From NCBI GenBank assembly GCA_017643925.1, contig JAEPML010000007.1, positions 124,001-188,000 of the forward strand: a stretch of DNA of 64,000 nt, read 5' to 3'. A program made the translations under genes and the position numbers. Position 1 is the stretch's first letter. Every line of letters begins with the position of its first letter. The notes below the pieces were generated by a model that saw only the letters and a list, made by a program, of their open reading frames with translations, was not told the origin of the DNA and did no database searches. This DNA is from Roseibium sp. Lineage in GTDB: Bacteria; Pseudomonadota; Alphaproteobacteria; Rhizobiales; Stappiaceae. Below, piece after piece: positions 1 through 9,731 of the stretch.

Positions 1-1371
1 TTCCGCGCCTGTATCCTCAATTTGCATATGGTTAGCCACCAATTTACCTTGGAACGGCAGGCGCGCCAAATCCAGACCCGGGATTAAATCGGCCTTTTCT
101 TCAAAAACCCCCAGAGTTTCAGGCATCCAATGGACCATGCCGGATTCCGACCACACCACCGGTGAACAGGCAAAGGCTTGTTTCGGCCACCCCTCCGGCC
201 AGATGACTTCACGGCTCCGCACCGGGGCATTGCAAAGAGCACCCAGAAACAATCCGGCTTCAACTTTCCTTGAGGCGTGGTTTTCCAGGCACTCAACGGA
301 GAAACGCGCGTCCCAGGGCCCAGAAACCTTTGCGACCTCAACCGTTTCTGGCGGGGTTCTTCCGGCTTCTCTCCAACAGACAAGCCAGTCTCTGCTCAGG
401 CTGAACATCGCTCCTGACAACGGCCGGGCCAGAACTTCCCCTGCAAGGATCTCGTTGTCGAGCTTCTGAAGTTTGCTCAGACGCAGATGTTTCGGACGAC
501 CGGTCACCCGCGCGACCAGAAGGCTCAGCAGCCTCAACCTGAGTTCCTCCGGTGCTTTCCTGAAAACGGCCATATCCAGCTTGAGCGGTCCGGCTGGATG
601 CTCAACCACACTGTCTTCGTAGAGCCGAAGCAGAACACCTTCCAGGGCTTCCCGGGCTCGTCGAAGCTGCAAGGCCGTTTGCGCCATGCGATCTACGGTC
701 AGTCCCTCTTCTGCGAGAAGCGCGGTCAGGCGCCTCAAACGGCTCCTCTTGTATTTTTCACTCTGATTGGAAGGATCTTCGCACCAGGAAAGACCCCGAT
801 GTTCAAGGCTGACAACGAGTTCCTTCTTTGGAACCCCGAGGAAGGGCCTCAAAAGATGCAAGCCTTCAAGCCCGTCTGGTTGGTCCGCGGACATTGCGCT
901 CAGGCCAAAGAGCCCGCTGCCCCGTGTCAGCCGGTCCAGAAAGGTTTCGGCCTGGTCATCAAGATGGTGTGCGAGCAGCAGAACCTGCGCACCGGATGCC
1001 TTCATGTGTTCTGAAATCAGTCGGTAGCGCGCGCTGCGCGCCTCTTCCTGCAGATTTCCGGACGGCTTTTGCCCTGTCCAGCGCAGGATGTCACACTGAA
1101 GACCTCTTTGCCGGGCGGCAGACCTGACAAACTCGGCTTCGGCAGCACTTTCGGCCCGCAATTGGTGATCAACGACGACGACGGCAGCTGTTCCGGACCA
1201 ATGGCTCCGGGCTTTCCATTCGCAAAACAAGACGAGGAGACAGAGACTGTCGGCACCGCCAGAAACGGCGAGCATGATATCTGAAAAAGGTGTCAGCCTG
1301 GAAAAGAGGGCATCGACGTCTTCATCCGGGAGCCCAATCGGCTCGACCGGATCATCAGGAACATTGCGCAC
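1..1371 (-). CDS. tilS: tRNA(Ile)-lysidine synthase TilS (3' end cut by window)
   Basis: Enzyme that converts the wobble cytidine of the CAU anticodon of tRNA-Ile2 to lysidine with ATP and lysine. Reading the minus strand from a GTG at 1371 gives an open frame with no stop down to base 1, so the C-terminus lies outside. The PP-loop ATPase motif SGGADS is at about residues 37-42, followed by VVVVDHQLR and by HHLDDQAETFLDRLTRGSG, all hallmarks of TilS. The GTG start would overlap the end of cpoB by 17 bases; the exact start is uncertain because no strong ribosome site is visible. It is the last visible gene of the tol-pal run, the usual place for tilS (before ftsH) in this class. Family identity is near certain; the start is inferred. 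Confidence 0.93.
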   Translation of the reverse strand, partial: MRNVPDDPVEPIGLPDEDVDALFSRLTPFSDIMLAVSGGADSLCLLVLFCEWKARSHWSGTAAVVVVDHQLRAESAAEAEFVRSAARQRGLQCDILRWTGQKPSGNLQEEARSARYRLISEHMKASGAQVLLLAHHLDDQAETFLDRLTRGSGLFGLSAMSADQPDGLEGLHLLRPFLGVPKKELVVSLEHRGLSWCEDPSNQSEKYKRSRLRRLTALLAEEGLTVDRMAQTALQLRRAREALEGVLLRLYEDSVVEHPAGPLKLDMAVFRKAPEELRLRLLSLLVARVTGRPKHLRLSKLQKLDNEILAGEVLARPLSGAMFSLSRDWLVCWREAGRTPPETVEVAKVSGPWDARFSVECLENHASRKVEAGLFLGALCNAPVRSREVIWPEGWPKQAFACSPVVWSESGMVHWMPETLGVFEEKADLIPGLDLARLPFQGKLVANHMQIEDTGAE

Positions 1372-2290
1372 GACGGCGTTCGTCCCGGGCCTGCGAGAGA
1401 ACGGCGGGCGCTGCATTCGGGTACTTGTTCAAAAGCTCCGAGAAAGTTGCGCAGGCCGCATCGGCCTCCCCGAGGCCTCTCAGGGACACACCGAGCTTCA
1501 GCAGGCTGTCGGGGCTCTTCGAACTCCGTGGATGGTCGGTGTAGGTTTTCAGGAAGGCATCCGCCGCCTCGCGGTAATTCTGCTGCGCCAGCAGGCTTTC
1601 GCCAAGCCAGTATTGTGCGTTGGCGGCCAGATCACTGTCCGGATAGTTTTCGATGAAGGTTCTGAACCCACGTTCGGCGCCGGCATAGTCGCCATTGACG
1701 GCAAGCGAATAGGCCTGATCGTAGTCGGTTCTCGGGTCCCCGCTGCCGATCACGTTTGCGATCAGATCATCGTCAGTGGCGAAACTGGGGTCGGGCGCAA
1801 GGTCTTGCCCTGTGCCCGGAAGGTTTTCGATCCCGTTGGCAAGGGCCGACAGGTCGATCGGTCCATTCGAAGGAAGACCACTTCCCTCCTGGTACCCGCC
1901 GGACTGGCTCCAATCGCCGTCACCCGAGCCACTTGCAGGAAGCGTCGCCAATCCTCCGCCGGGGGCCGCAAGGGTCCCCGTCTGCGGTGTTCCATCCGGT
2001 GCCAGGCCTGGTGCCACATCAGAGCGTTTGCGTGGCGTCCCGCCTTCGAGCTGCTGGAAACGGTATTCATTGTCTTCCTGCATGCGGCGGATCTGGTCCT
2101 GCAATTCCCGCATCTGGTAAGACATTTGCTCGATCTGGCCGGTCAGAACGCGGATACGCTCTTCCAGCTGGCCAATACGTACTGACGAGTCATCTTTCTT
2201 GCGCCCGAACAGCTGCGCCTCGGACGGTGTGGCCGCGGCAATGAACACCAGCGCCATGGCGAGACTGACCAGTCCCTTGATATTTTGCAT
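1355..2290 (-). CDS. cpoB: Tol-Pal coordinator CpoB (YbgF)
   Basis: Periplasmic protein that links Tol-Pal outer-membrane constriction with peptidoglycan synthesis during division. 311 residues: an N-terminal signal peptide (hydrophobic stretch about 8-22, likely cut after SEA), a short coiled-coil trimerisation segment (about 35-75, heptad-rich, RIRVLTGQIEQM), a Pro/Gly/Ser-rich linker, and C-terminal TPR repeats (about 190-305, with GDYAGAERGF and NYREAADAF). It lies downstream of pal on the same strand, separated from it by a terminator-like palindrome, so it may also have its own promoter. Start ATG at 2290 is preceded by a GGAGG-like site. Family assignment is firm. Confidence 0.94.
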   Translation of the reverse strand: MQNIKGLVSLAMALVFIAAATPSEAQLFGRKKDDSSVRIGQLEERIRVLTGQIEQMSYQMRELQDQIRRMQEDNEYRFQQLEGGTPRKRSDVAPGLAPDGTPQTGTLAAPGGGLATLPASGSGDGDWSQSGGYQEGSGLPSNGPIDLSALANGIENLPGTGQDLAPDPSFATDDDLIANVIGSGDPRTDYDQAYSLAVNGDYAGAERGFRTFIENYPDSDLAANAQYWLGESLLAQQNYREAADAFLKTYTDHPRSSKSPDSLLKLGVSLRGLGEADAACATFSELLNKYPNAAPAVLSQARDERRRAQCS

Positions 2291-2484
2291 TCACTCCTCC
2301 GGTTCCAGGCCTTCAGGCTTCAGAAATGTCTGAATCGAAATGGATCGCCCGTCAGGCCCTCACGCATGAAGTCTTATCATGCCCGGTATTCTACTCAAGT
2401 GCACAGAGCGCTCCGACTTCGGCCAAATTTTGACGATTTCAACGTCGCAGCCAAAGAAATCGGTCATATGCATTCGGTCAAACG

Positions 2485-2512
2485 AAAAAAGACCGGGTTG
2501 ATCAACCCGGTC
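2485..2512 (-). terminator. Rho-independent terminator downstream of pal
   Basis: A perfect 22-base palindrome occupies 2491-2512 (arms GACCGGGTTGA/TCAACCCGGTC). On the minus strand it is followed directly by six T (2490-2485). It sits 25 bases after the pal stop. It may partly insulate pal from cpoB/tilS. Confidence 0.85.
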
Positions 2513-2536
2513 CTTTCACAATTTATAGACTTCAGA

Positions 2537-3022
2537 TCAGTTGGTCGCGTTGTTCAGCACCGTCACGGCGCGACGGTTCTGCGACCAGCAGCTGTTGTCG
2601 TTACAAACGGCGACCGGTCTTTCCTTGCCGTAGGAAATCGTCTTGATGCGTGAAGCGCTCACACCCTGCGAGACAAGGTAGTCCCGTGCAGCCTGTGCAC
2701 GCCTCGCGCCCAGCGCGATATTGTACTGACGCGTACCGCGTTCGTCCGCATGTCCTTCAACGGTGATCGTGTACTGCGAATACCGGCTGAGCCACTTGGC
2801 CTGGTTGGCCAGCGTTGTCTGGCCCTGCGCGTTCAAGGTCGACTTGTCTTCCTCGAAAAAGACGCGATCACCGACATTCACGACAAAGTCCTGACCGGTC
2901 CCCGGTTTCACATTCCCCGTAAGCCCATCCGGTTTGGTCTGGGCGCATGCAGCTGCCAACAGAGCGGCAAAACACACCGCAATCCATCGGGCACCCATTG
3001 CCGCATTTACTCGTTTCAACAT
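2537..3022 (-). CDS. pal: Peptidoglycan-associated lipoprotein Pal
   Basis: Outer-membrane lipoprotein that binds peptidoglycan through an OmpA-like domain and is the partner of TolB. 161 residues: signal peptide with lipobox LAAAC (Cys at about 26), then the OmpA domain (about 50-158) with the diaminopimelate-binding region including VEGHADERGTRQYNIALGARRA. Length and motifs are normal for the family. A 150-base gap separates it from tolB upstream and a strong terminator follows, so it is the probable end of a tolQRAB-pal transcript. Confidence 0.97.
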   Translation of the reverse strand: MLKRVNAAMGARWIAVCFAALLAAACAQTKPDGLTGNVKPGTGQDFVVNVGDRVFFEEDKSTLNAQGQTTLANQAKWLSRYSQYTITVEGHADERGTRQYNIALGARRAQAARDYLVSQGVSASRIKTISYGKERPVAVCNDNSCWSQNRRAVTVLNNATN

Positions 3023-3172
3023 TCCTGTCTCCTAATCCCCAGCCCGCTCACCTGACGTCCGTCCATCCGGCTTTAGGTAAACGCTTTCTAGCCAAAGCTG
3101 GTTAAAAGCGTCTTTTTAAACTTGGTAAGCGAAAGCTTAACACGATTGCCGGTCGTTCCTGATCATCGGCTG

Positions 3173-4528
3173 CTAGTTGATCAGAGGCGACCAGGACGGG
3201 TCCGACGCGAAGGCGGGCGTATCCACTCGCTGTTCGTTGTAACCCGTCAGATCCACTGTCCAGACCTGCGGTCCGCCGGTGGCCCCCGGTGTGTCCCGGA
3301 AAAACACCAGAACACGGCCATTTGGTGACCAGGCCGGTCCTTCGTTGTGATAGCCCTCGGTCAGGATGCGCTCGCCCTTGCCGTCCGGACGCATGACACC
3401 GATCATGAATCGGCCCTGATGCTGTTTGGTGAAGGCAATCAAATCACCGCGAGGTGACCAGACCGGGGTCGAATACCGTCCCGGGCCGAATGAAATGCGC
3501 TGAGCGCTCCCGCCATTCGCATTCATGACGTAAAGCTGCTGCGTGCCCCCGCGGTCGGATTCGAACACGATCTGACGGCCGTCGGGAGAGTAGGACGGGC
3601 TTGTATCGATCGCCGCCGTGTTGGTCAGCCGCGTCGTCCGTCGCGAACGCAGGTCCATCTTGAAGATATTGGCGTTGCCGCCCTGCTGCAGGCTCATGAC
3701 AACACTCTGTCCGTCCGGGGAAAACCGCGGCGCAAAGGTCATGCCGGGAAAATTGCCGACGATCTCGCGCTGTCCGGTTTCGATGTTGAGCAGGTAAACA
3801 CTCGGATCGGCCCCACCGTAGGACATATACGTGATTTCCTGGCGGCTCGGCGAGAAACGTGGCGTCAGAACCAGATCGTCGCCCCGGGTCAGGTAGCGCA
3901 CATTGGCCCCGTCCTGGTCCATGATGGCAAGGCGCTTCACGCGCTTGTCCTTGGGACCCGTCTCGTCAACGAAGACGATGCGCGTATCGAAATAGCCTTT
4001 TTCACCGGTCAGCCGCTCATAGATCGCATCGGCAATGATATGCGCAAGCCGGCGCCAGTTTTCCGGTGTCGTGTAAAACTGCTGTCCGAGCATCTGCTCG
4101 GCCGCGAACACATCCCAGAGCCGGAATTCCGCGCGCAGCCGCCCGTCAGGCTGCTTGATGACCGTTCCGGTCACGAGAGCCTGGGCACTGATCTGACGCC
4201 AGTCGCCGAAGCGCGGCGTGGAATTCACGCTCATGTTCTTCTGGATGAAACTGGCCGGATCGAGGGGATTGAACAGACCAGACCGTTTCAGGTCGGCCGC
4301 GATGACCGAGGTCATGTCCGCCGCCAGCTTGCTCCCGCCACCTTCGGAGGAAAAGGAGGGAAGCGCGATTGGCAAGGGTTCGATATTGCCCTGGGTGATA
4401 TCAATTTCGACCAGCGCCTGCGCCGAGCTCTGTGCAAACACCATGGCGATTGAAAAAAGAACCAGGCGGGTACTGGCAGCCAGGCCCCGCAGTCCAATAA
4501 ATGCTTTCAAAATTCCACGCATGAGCAC
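3173..4528 (-). CDS. tolB: Tol-Pal system beta-propeller protein TolB
   Basis: Periplasmic protein that shuttles between Pal and TolA. 451 residues with a signal peptide (hydrophobic core about 18-34, cut near AQA), an N-terminal anticodon-binding-like domain (about 40-170) and a six-bladed propeller with WD40-like PD40 repeats; the repeated [16 protein letters not shown] and WSPRGDLI blades are clear. The start may be GTG at 4528, which has GGGAG five bases upstream, or ATG at 4522. It follows tolA by 38 bases in the usual tolQRAB order. Confidence 0.96.
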   Translation of the reverse strand: MLMRGILKAFIGLRGLAASTRLVLFSIAMVFAQSSAQALVEIDITQGNIEPLPIALPSFSSEGGGSKLAADMTSVIAADLKRSGLFNPLDPASFIQKNMSVNSTPRFGDWRQISAQALVTGTVIKQPDGRLRAEFRLWDVFAAEQMLGQQFYTTPENWRRLAHIIADAIYERLTGEKGYFDTRIVFVDETGPKDKRVKRLAIMDQDGANVRYLTRGDDLVLTPRFSPSRQEITYMSYGGADPSVYLLNIETGQREIVGNFPGMTFAPRFSPDGQSVVMSLQQGGNANIFKMDLRSRRTTRLTNTAAIDTSPSYSPDGRQIVFESDRGGTQQLYVMNANGGSAQRISFGPGRYSTPVWSPRGDLIAFTKQHQGRFMIGVMRPDGKGERILTEGYHNEGPAWSPNGRVLVFFRDTPGATGGPQVWTVDLTGYNEQRVDTPAFASDPSWSPLIN

Positions 4529-4566
4529 TTTCGCTCCCTCATCGAAATCCGTCCGACCAGGCCGGA

Positions 4567-5517
4567 CTATCCCCCAAGCATCTCTCTCGGGTCAAAATTC
4601 ACAATCACTTCCTGCCATGCTTCATACTTGGCAATTGGAAGAGAATAAGGCTGACAGCGCATAATCGCACGAACGGCACTGCTCGCGGCTGCGCGGAAGG
4701 CCGGGTTCCCGTTGGAATTCAGGACTTCCGGACTGCTGGAGACTTCACCGGACCGCGACAGGTTGAACCTTACACGAACCTTGAGCTCTTCTGCACCAAC
4801 CGCTCCGACCGGCGGGTTCCAGCACTGGGCAACCTGTCCGCGCAAGGCATCGAGTTCCGATTGCGACATCCGGATGTTCTGCGCCCCCTGCCGGGAGCCG
4901 AGCGACGCGGGTTGCTGTGACGCGTTTCCGGTCTGCTGTGCCGGCTCGACCTTGTTCAGGAGAGCCGCGATCTGGTTCGCACTGAAGTCATCTCGCGGGG
5001 CTTCCGCCGAGCGCCGCGGCGGCGTCGGCTTGGATCTCGGCGCGACGCTGGTCACGATCGGCTGTGGCGCAGGGGCGGCTTGCTGCTGGGGCTCCGGTTC
5101 CGGTGCCGGTTCTGGTTCCGGCGCTGGCTCAGGCTCGGCAGCTGGTGCCGGCTCAGGCTCGGGTTCGGGCGCCGGTGCAGGCTCCGGCTCGGCGGCGACT
5201 TCCGGTTCGGGGGCCGGTGCCGTGGTCGGTGAAGGCGTGGGCGGCGAGGGCTGCTGAACTTCACTTTCCCCCGGCTTGTCGGCGGGTTGGGGCGGTTCTT
5301 CCGTTTCCACCTCGGCCGGTTGAAGTGCTGCAACTTCGCGCACCTCGGCTGTTCGTTCACCCAACCGGAGCTGCGTGAACTCCTCAACGGGCACGAGATC
5401 GACCGGCAGGGACTCAACCTGCGGAACGGAAAAGCTCTCCGCGTCCGGAAAGGCGATCAAGCCCCAGACCAGGATGGTCGAATGACCAATCAAAGACGCG
5501 ATGAGACCTGCGCGCAT
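4567..5517 (-). CDS. tolA: Cell envelope integrity protein TolA
   Basis: Inner-membrane protein spanning the periplasm that transmits proton-motive force from TolQ-TolR to Pal/TolB. 316 residues: one N-terminal membrane anchor (about 4-23), a long Pro/Glu/Ala-rich stalk (about 60-180, built of PEPEPAP-type units) and a C-terminal TonB/TolA domain (about 220-312, with CWNPPVGA and [10 protein letters not shown]). The stalk is Pro-Glu rich rather than the Lys-Ala helical stalk of enterobacteria, as is common in alphaproteobacteria. It starts 6 bases after the tolR stop, so it is co-transcribed and probably translationally coupled. Confidence 0.93.
   Translation of the reverse strand: MRAGLIASLIGHSTILVWGLIAFPDAESFSVPQVESLPVDLVPVEEFTQLRLGERTAEVREVAALQPAEVETEEPPQPADKPGESEVQQPSPPTPSPTTAPAPEPEVAAEPEPAPAPEPEPEPAPAAEPEPAPEPEPAPEPEPQQQAAPAPQPIVTSVAPRSKPTPPRRSAEAPRDDFSANQIAALLNKVEPAQQTGNASQQPASLGSRQGAQNIRMSQSELDALRGQVAQCWNPPVGAVGAEELKVRVRFNLSRSGEVSSSPEVLNSNGNPAFRAAASSAVRAIMRCQPYSLPIAKYEAWQEVIVNFDPREMLGG
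5085..5235. repeat. Low-complexity repeat encoding the TolA stalk
   Basis: Short tandem units of GGCTCCGGTTC/GGTGCCGG type repeat through this stretch and encode PEPEPAP-like blocks of TolA. The units are degenerate and in frame with tolA. Length differences between strains would be expected by slippage. Confidence 0.7.
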
Positions 5518-5523
5518 GACGCG

Positions 5524-5976
5524 TTACGAGTCCCGTTCTTCCAGAGTGACAAGGCCGAGGCGTTTAAACCCGGCCGCGTTGATCCGCCCCATCAATTTCA
5601 TCATCGTACCGTAGTCCGCATCCTGATCGCCGCGCACATAGATACGTTCATCGTATCCATTGGCTGCGATGGCTTCGAGTTTCGGCACGACTTCTTCAAT
5701 CAGGATCGGCGTGTCCTGAATGAAAATCTCTCCCGAGGAATTGACTGAGATCGTTATCGGTTCCGTGTCGCCCTCCAGGGCCTTGGCCCGGGTTTCGGGA
5801 AGGTCGATCGGCACGCCCACTGTCAAGAGCGGTGCGGCGACCATGAAAATGATCAGGAGAACCAGCATGACATCCACAAATGGCGTCACGTTGATTTCGC
5901 TCATGGGAGCGTGGCGCTTCCTGTGACGCCGACCGCGGCGACCAGAGCCTTGCGAGGAACTGACCTGCATGGCCAT
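5524..5976 (-). CDS. tolR: Tol-Pal proton channel subunit TolR
   Basis: ExbD/TolR-family inner-membrane protein, the partner of TolQ in the proton-driven motor. 150 residues: a basic N-terminal cytoplasmic tail (RRGRRHRKRH), one membrane segment (about 28-50) with the essential aspartate in VTPFVDVMLVLLIIFM, then a periplasmic domain. Start ATG at 5976 is two bases after the tolQ stop; a second ATG follows two codons later and either could be used. Confidence 0.96.
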   Translation of the reverse strand: MAMQVSSSQGSGRRGRRHRKRHAPMSEINVTPFVDVMLVLLIIFMVAAPLLTVGVPIDLPETRAKALEGDTEPITISVNSSGEIFIQDTPILIEEVVPKLEAIAANGYDERIYVRGDQDADYGTMMKLMGRINAAGFKRLGLVTLEERDS

Positions 5977-5978
5977 GC

Positions 5979-6686
5979 CTATCCCCTTTCGTCAATCTGA
6001 CGGGACAGGATGGCGGAGAACTCGTCCGCAAATCCTTCCATCCGGGAAACGGCCTTGCCGACGTCAGAAGAAAACTTGTTGTAGGCAATAACCGCCGGAA
6101 TGGCCGCCAGCAGGCCAAGCGCGGTCGCGAACAGAGCCTCTGCAATCCCGGGTGCGACGACGGCCAGGTTGGTGCTCTCGGAAGCCGCGATCGCCTGGAA
6201 AGCGGTCATGATCCCCCACACAGTCCCGAACAGACCGATAAACGGCGCGGACGAGCCGACCGTTGCGAGAATGAGCAGGCGGCTCTCCAGCCGTTCGGCC
6301 TCACGCTGAATGGTCACATCCATTACCCGGTCGATACGTTGCTGCAGGCTGCCGATTGCCGGACGGGACCCTTCATGACTGCGTTTCCATTCGCGCATGG
6401 CGGCGACGAAGAGCGCCGACATGGAATGGTTGACGCGATTGTGAAGCGTTCCATACAGCTCCTCGAGCGACTGCCCGGACCAGAACACGGTTTCAAACCG
6501 GTTCATCTGTCTGCGCGTGCGCCCGATCAGGAAGAACTTGTCGACAATGATGGCCCAGCACCAGACGGAAGCGCCCAGCAGACCGATCATGACGATTTTG
6601 ACGACGATATGTGCTTGCCAGAACAACGAGAAGAACGAGATGTCGCCTTCAGGCGCTGCCAATGTAGATTGGACAAGTGTTTCCAT
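5979..6686 (-). CDS. tolQ: Tol-Pal proton channel subunit TolQ
   Basis: MotA/TolQ/ExbB-family inner-membrane protein with three predicted membrane segments (about 25-45, 135-160 and 170-195). The conserved block VGSSAPFIGLFGTVWGIMTAF is present. I place the start at ATG 6686, which has GGAG three bases and GAGGT ten bases upstream; a TTG at 6695 lies too close to the ribosome site. It is the first gene of the tolQRAB-pal run, with 268 bases of AT-rich DNA upstream. Confidence 0.95.
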   Translation of the reverse strand: METLVQSTLAAPEGDISFFSLFWQAHIVVKIVMIGLLGASVWCWAIIVDKFFLIGRTRRQMNRFETVFWSGQSLEELYGTLHNRVNHSMSALFVAAMREWKRSHEGSRPAIGSLQQRIDRVMDVTIQREAERLESRLLILATVGSSAPFIGLFGTVWGIMTAFQAIAASESTNLAVVAPGIAEALFATALGLLAAIPAVIAYNKFSSDVGKAVSRMEGFADEFSAILSRQIDERG

Positions 6687-6954
6687 AAACTCCAAGACCT
6701 CTGGGCCGCGTGGTGCTGTTACGTGTTCAAGCCTTCGGCAACGACAGCAATGAGCCGGAAATTCGATCCCGGCCCCTTTGGCCTGCCGTCTCTCTGACGT
6801 TTGAATTTGTCAAAACTGGGACTTTGCCGAACAAACCAAGTCGTTATCTAAAGGAATCAATTAAGGTTACTGCAAGCTTAACGCGGAAATCTATTTCAAG
6901 CTATTTTGATCAAATCAGGCACAATACCAGGATAACTTTCATACAAGCGCTTCA
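6687..6954. other. AT-rich spacer upstream of tolQ
   Basis: No gene is seen. This stretch is clearly richer in A and T than its neighbours and probably carries the tolQRAB promoter on the minus strand. I could not fix a convincing -35/-10 pair by eye. In many relatives ybgC is directly joined to tolQ; here the spacer suggests a separate or additional promoter. Confidence 0.5.
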
Positions 6955-7419
6955 TTACGCGGATGTTTCGCGCGCCGAGTGGCGCGAGAGATTTTCGGCC
7001 AGATGCTGCGGCAAGCGGGTCGGTCTGCCTTCTGCCGTGATCACGGCGACGGTCACAGCCGCCGAAACCAGCAACTCCTCCCCCCGATAAATCAACTGAT
7101 CCAGCTTGATCCGCGCACCTTTGTACTCTGCCAGACTGGTCCTGACTTCCAGGATATCGTCGATCCGGGCAGGTCTCTGGAAGTCCAGTGTCATGCCCCG
7201 GACGGCAAATGCCAGGGACGGGCCATGCCGACCGGAAGCCAGCTCCGTGTGATGAATACCCATCAGGCGCAAAAAGTCGGACCGGGCCCGTTCAAAAAAT
7301 CGGACATAGGCCCCGTGATACACGATGCCCGTGAAATCGGTGTCTTCATAATAAACCCGCACGGGCAAGACATGTCCGCCATCTTCAAGGCGCCCGGCAA
7401 GATCCGGCCAATCACTCAC
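6955..7419 (-). CDS. ybgC: Tol-Pal-associated acyl-CoA thioesterase YbgC
   Basis: Hot-dog-fold thioesterase of the 4-hydroxybenzoyl-CoA thioesterase family that accompanies tol-pal genes. 154 residues with the active-site block YEDTDFTGIVYHGAYVRFFE, where the aspartate of DTDFTG and the following tyrosine/histidine are the expected catalytic residues. The start is GTG at 7419 with AGGA seven bases upstream. It is separated from the chemoreceptor gene by a terminator, so it is likely read from its own start or together with tolQ. Confidence 0.93.
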   Translation of the reverse strand: MSDWPDLAGRLEDGGHVLPVRVYYEDTDFTGIVYHGAYVRFFERARSDFLRLMGIHHTELASGRHGPSLAFAVRGMTLDFQRPARIDDILEVRTSLAEYKGARIKLDQLIYRGEELLVSAAVTVAVITAEGRPTRLPQHLAENLSRHSARETSA

Positions 7420-7434
7420 GGCTCAATCCTTCTG

Positions 7435-7477
7435 CAAAAATGCGAAAAGGCCTCCCGGTCTCCTGACCGGAAGGCCT
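7435..7477 (-). terminator. Rho-independent terminator of the chemoreceptor gene
   Basis: Inverted repeat AGGCCTCCCGGTC ... GACCGGAAGGCCT (one wobble) with a TCCT loop. On the minus strand it is followed by a T-rich tract (CCTTTTCGCATTTTTG). It lies just beyond the stop of the chemoreceptor gene at 7500. Confidence 0.8.
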
Positions 7478-7499
7478 GTCCATCTAGGTAGGCGTGACC

Positions 7500-9611
7500 T
7501 TAGGCTGCGGCAACATCCGCGAGGAATTTCTCGACCGATGCCCGCAGGTGCTCGGCCTGCTGCTTCATCTCGATTGTTGCCGTCAGCATGTCGCCAACAG
7601 CTGCCGAGTTCTGCTCCACACCTTCGTTCAGCGACACAACCGTGTCGGCAACGCTGCGTGTTCCGTCGGCCGCTTCCGCAACATTGCGCGAGATTTCGTT
7701 GGTTGCCGCGCCCTGCTGCTGAACCGCGTCGGCAATCGTCGTGGTGTAGGAGTTGACCTCCTCGACCGATTCCGACACGCGGCCAATCTCATCCACTGCT
7801 TCAGTGGTCGATGCCTGAATCGAGGCGATCTGTGTAGAGATCTCTTCGGTTGCCTTGGCCGTCTGACCGGCCAGCGACTTGACCTCGGAGGCAACAACCG
7901 CAAAGCCCTTGCCGGCATCACCGGCCCGTGCGGCCTCGATCGTGGCGTTCAGCGCCAGCAGGTTGGTCTGTTCTGCGATTTCGGAAATCAGCGAGACAAC
8001 ATCACCGATCTTGTTGGCCGCTTCCGCCAGACCGGAGATTTTGGTGTTGGAGCTCTGTGCTGCTGCCGTCGTCTGCTCGGCAATCGTCGCCGTGGTTTCG
8101 ACCTGGCGGGAGATTTCAGAGATGGACGCATTAAGCTCTTCTGTCGCAGAGGCAACGGCCTGCACGTTGGAAGACGCATTTTCAGATGTACTCACCGCGG
8201 TCTGCCCCTGGGCAGACGCCGCTGCGGACCGGTCATTCAACGCGGAAGACACGTCTTCGACACGTGCGATGTTGGTTTCCACCAGCTCCAGTGCCGTTTG
8301 CGATTCCGCGCGGAAGTCGTTGATCAGCGAATCGATCAGTTGCTCGCGTTTCTCGCGGGCGATATGTCCGACCTTGCGCTCGGAAGCAAGTCGCTCGCGT
8401 TCAATGGAATTGTCCTTGAACACCTCGATGCAGCGCGCCATGCGGCCGATCTCGTCCTGGCGCTCGGTTGCCTCAACCTGGACTTCCAGATCACCGTCGG
8501 CAATCTTGCGCGCGGCCGCCGACAGCCGCTCCATCGGCGCGAACATGCGTCGTGTGATCCACCAGATAAGGCCCACGATCGGGATAAGACACACGAACCC
8601 GGAGATGACACCGCCAAGCGTGATGCGGTCGGCTGCAGCGGACAGTTCAGTCTGCTGAACGGCCTCAACCACACCATAGGGCGTGCCTTCGAATGAATTG
8701 GTCGCTTCCGCGAAACGATAGTCGCTGCCACCCAGTTCGATCATGCGATCGCCCGCCGCGATGTCGGCCAGTGTGTGGACGGCGCTGGCTTTGCCTGTTT
8801 CATCGAGCTGAACCAGCTGGCTTGCGGTATCAACCAGGAAAATCTTTTCGCTTTCGCCAATGCCCGACGGATCGTTGAGCAATGTGGCGAGGTTTTCCAT
8901 GTTTGCCGAGAAGGCAACGGCGCCAAAGAAGCGATCCAGGTAGAAGACCGGTGCGGCAAGAACAAGAGAGACCTTGCCGTCGGATTCGGTCACGAAACCG
9001 GAGGAATAGATCTGGCCAGCTGCAAGGCTGCCGTCATTGCCGGCTGCAAACAGGTTGCCCATGGCAATCTGCACCGGATTGCCCTTGATGTCGGCCTCGT
9101 CAACATGAAACCCGAATTCCGGACCCTTGTGATAGGTGTAGGTGATGAACCCTTCCGGATTGGCAAGTGCCACGTCTGAAAACAGACCCTGGCCAATGAC
9201 ATCCTGATAAATCGGATGCACGACCTTGTGGTTGTTGACGTAGTAATTCGACTCGGCCGGCTCTACCAGCAGGTGACGCTCATGCGGTTCATGCGGATTG
9301 TCCGTGACGAAAATCTTGCGCAGCGTTTCCTTCTGACCCTCTTTCAGGTTCTTCCAGCCGACCATGGTCTTCATGAGGCTGTCCTTGGCCTCTTCCAGAG
9401 ACACAAAGAATTTAGCACTGTAAAGAACCTGGTCCAACGCCAGCTCAAGCACTTTCTGCTTGGCCTTTGTTGCACTCTGCAAACCGTTATCCGCCTGGCC
9501 ATTCGCGACGTCGCGAGAAACCAGTGAAGTTACCGTAACAATTGCGACGCACATTGTGAGTGCGCCTGCCAAAAACATAAGAGCCAGTTTCGATGAAAGC
9601 CGCTTACGCAT
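7500..9611 (-). CDS. Methyl-accepting chemotaxis protein
   Basis: Transmembrane chemoreceptor of 703 residues. Order: short basic N-terminus, membrane segment 1 (about 7-30), a large periplasmic sensor of about 300 residues that resembles a cache-type double domain, membrane segment 2 (about 331-353), HAMP (about 354-405, [20 protein letters not shown]), then the cytoplasmic signalling hairpin with the conserved tip [18 protein letters not shown]. No C-terminal pentapeptide tether for CheR is visible. I choose ATG 9611 because GGGGGA lies four bases upstream; the in-frame TTG at 9623 is less likely. The ligand is unknown. It is unusual here because it interrupts the ruvB-ybgC-tolQ order; a terminator separates it from ybgC. 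Confidence 0.93.
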   Translation of the reverse strand: MRKRLSSKLALMFLAGALTMCVAIVTVTSLVSRDVANGQADNGLQSATKAKQKVLELALDQVLYSAKFFVSLEEAKDSLMKTMVGWKNLKEGQKETLRKIFVTDNPHEPHERHLLVEPAESNYYVNNHKVVHPIYQDVIGQGLFSDVALANPEGFITYTYHKGPEFGFHVDEADIKGNPVQIAMGNLFAAGNDGSLAAGQIYSSGFVTESDGKVSLVLAAPVFYLDRFFGAVAFSANMENLATLLNDPSGIGESEKIFLVDTASQLVQLDETGKASAVHTLADIAAGDRMIELGGSDYRFAEATNSFEGTPYGVVEAVQQTELSAAADRITLGGVISGFVCLIPIVGLIWWITRRMFAPMERLSAAARKIADGDLEVQVEATERQDEIGRMARCIEVFKDNSIERERLASERKVGHIAREKREQLIDSLINDFRAESQTALELVETNIARVEDVSSALNDRSAAASAQGQTAVSTSENASSNVQAVASATEELNASISEISRQVETTATIAEQTTAAAQSSNTKISGLAEAANKIGDVVSLISEIAEQTNLLALNATIEAARAGDAGKGFAVVASEVKSLAGQTAKATEEISTQIASIQASTTEAVDEIGRVSESVEEVNSYTTTIADAVQQQGAATNEISRNVAEAADGTRSVADTVVSLNEGVEQNSAAVGDMLTATIEMKQQAEHLRASVEKFLADVAAA

Positions 9612-9731
9612 GATGTCCCCCAATAAAGTTAAAGGGACAATACGAGATAAATCGCCAATAAAGCCTTAACTACTATGCCCAACAAATTTGACAATAGCTG
9701 AGCACTTTATCCTCTAAGTCATATGTAATTT

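Noticed and set aside
1274..2185. Long plus-strand open frame antisense to cpoB
   Set aside because: Its protein has no recognisable domain, and GC-rich genes create long antisense frames. The minus-strand CpoB matches family motifs throughout.
3000..3172. CtrA-type TTAA(N7)TTAA sites in AT-rich spacers
   Set aside because: TTAA words are found here and at 6840-6880, but the spacing between them is 10 or 13 bases rather than 7.
5085..5235. CRISPR or tandem regulatory repeat
   Set aside because: The units are short, degenerate, in frame with tolA and without spacers of even length.
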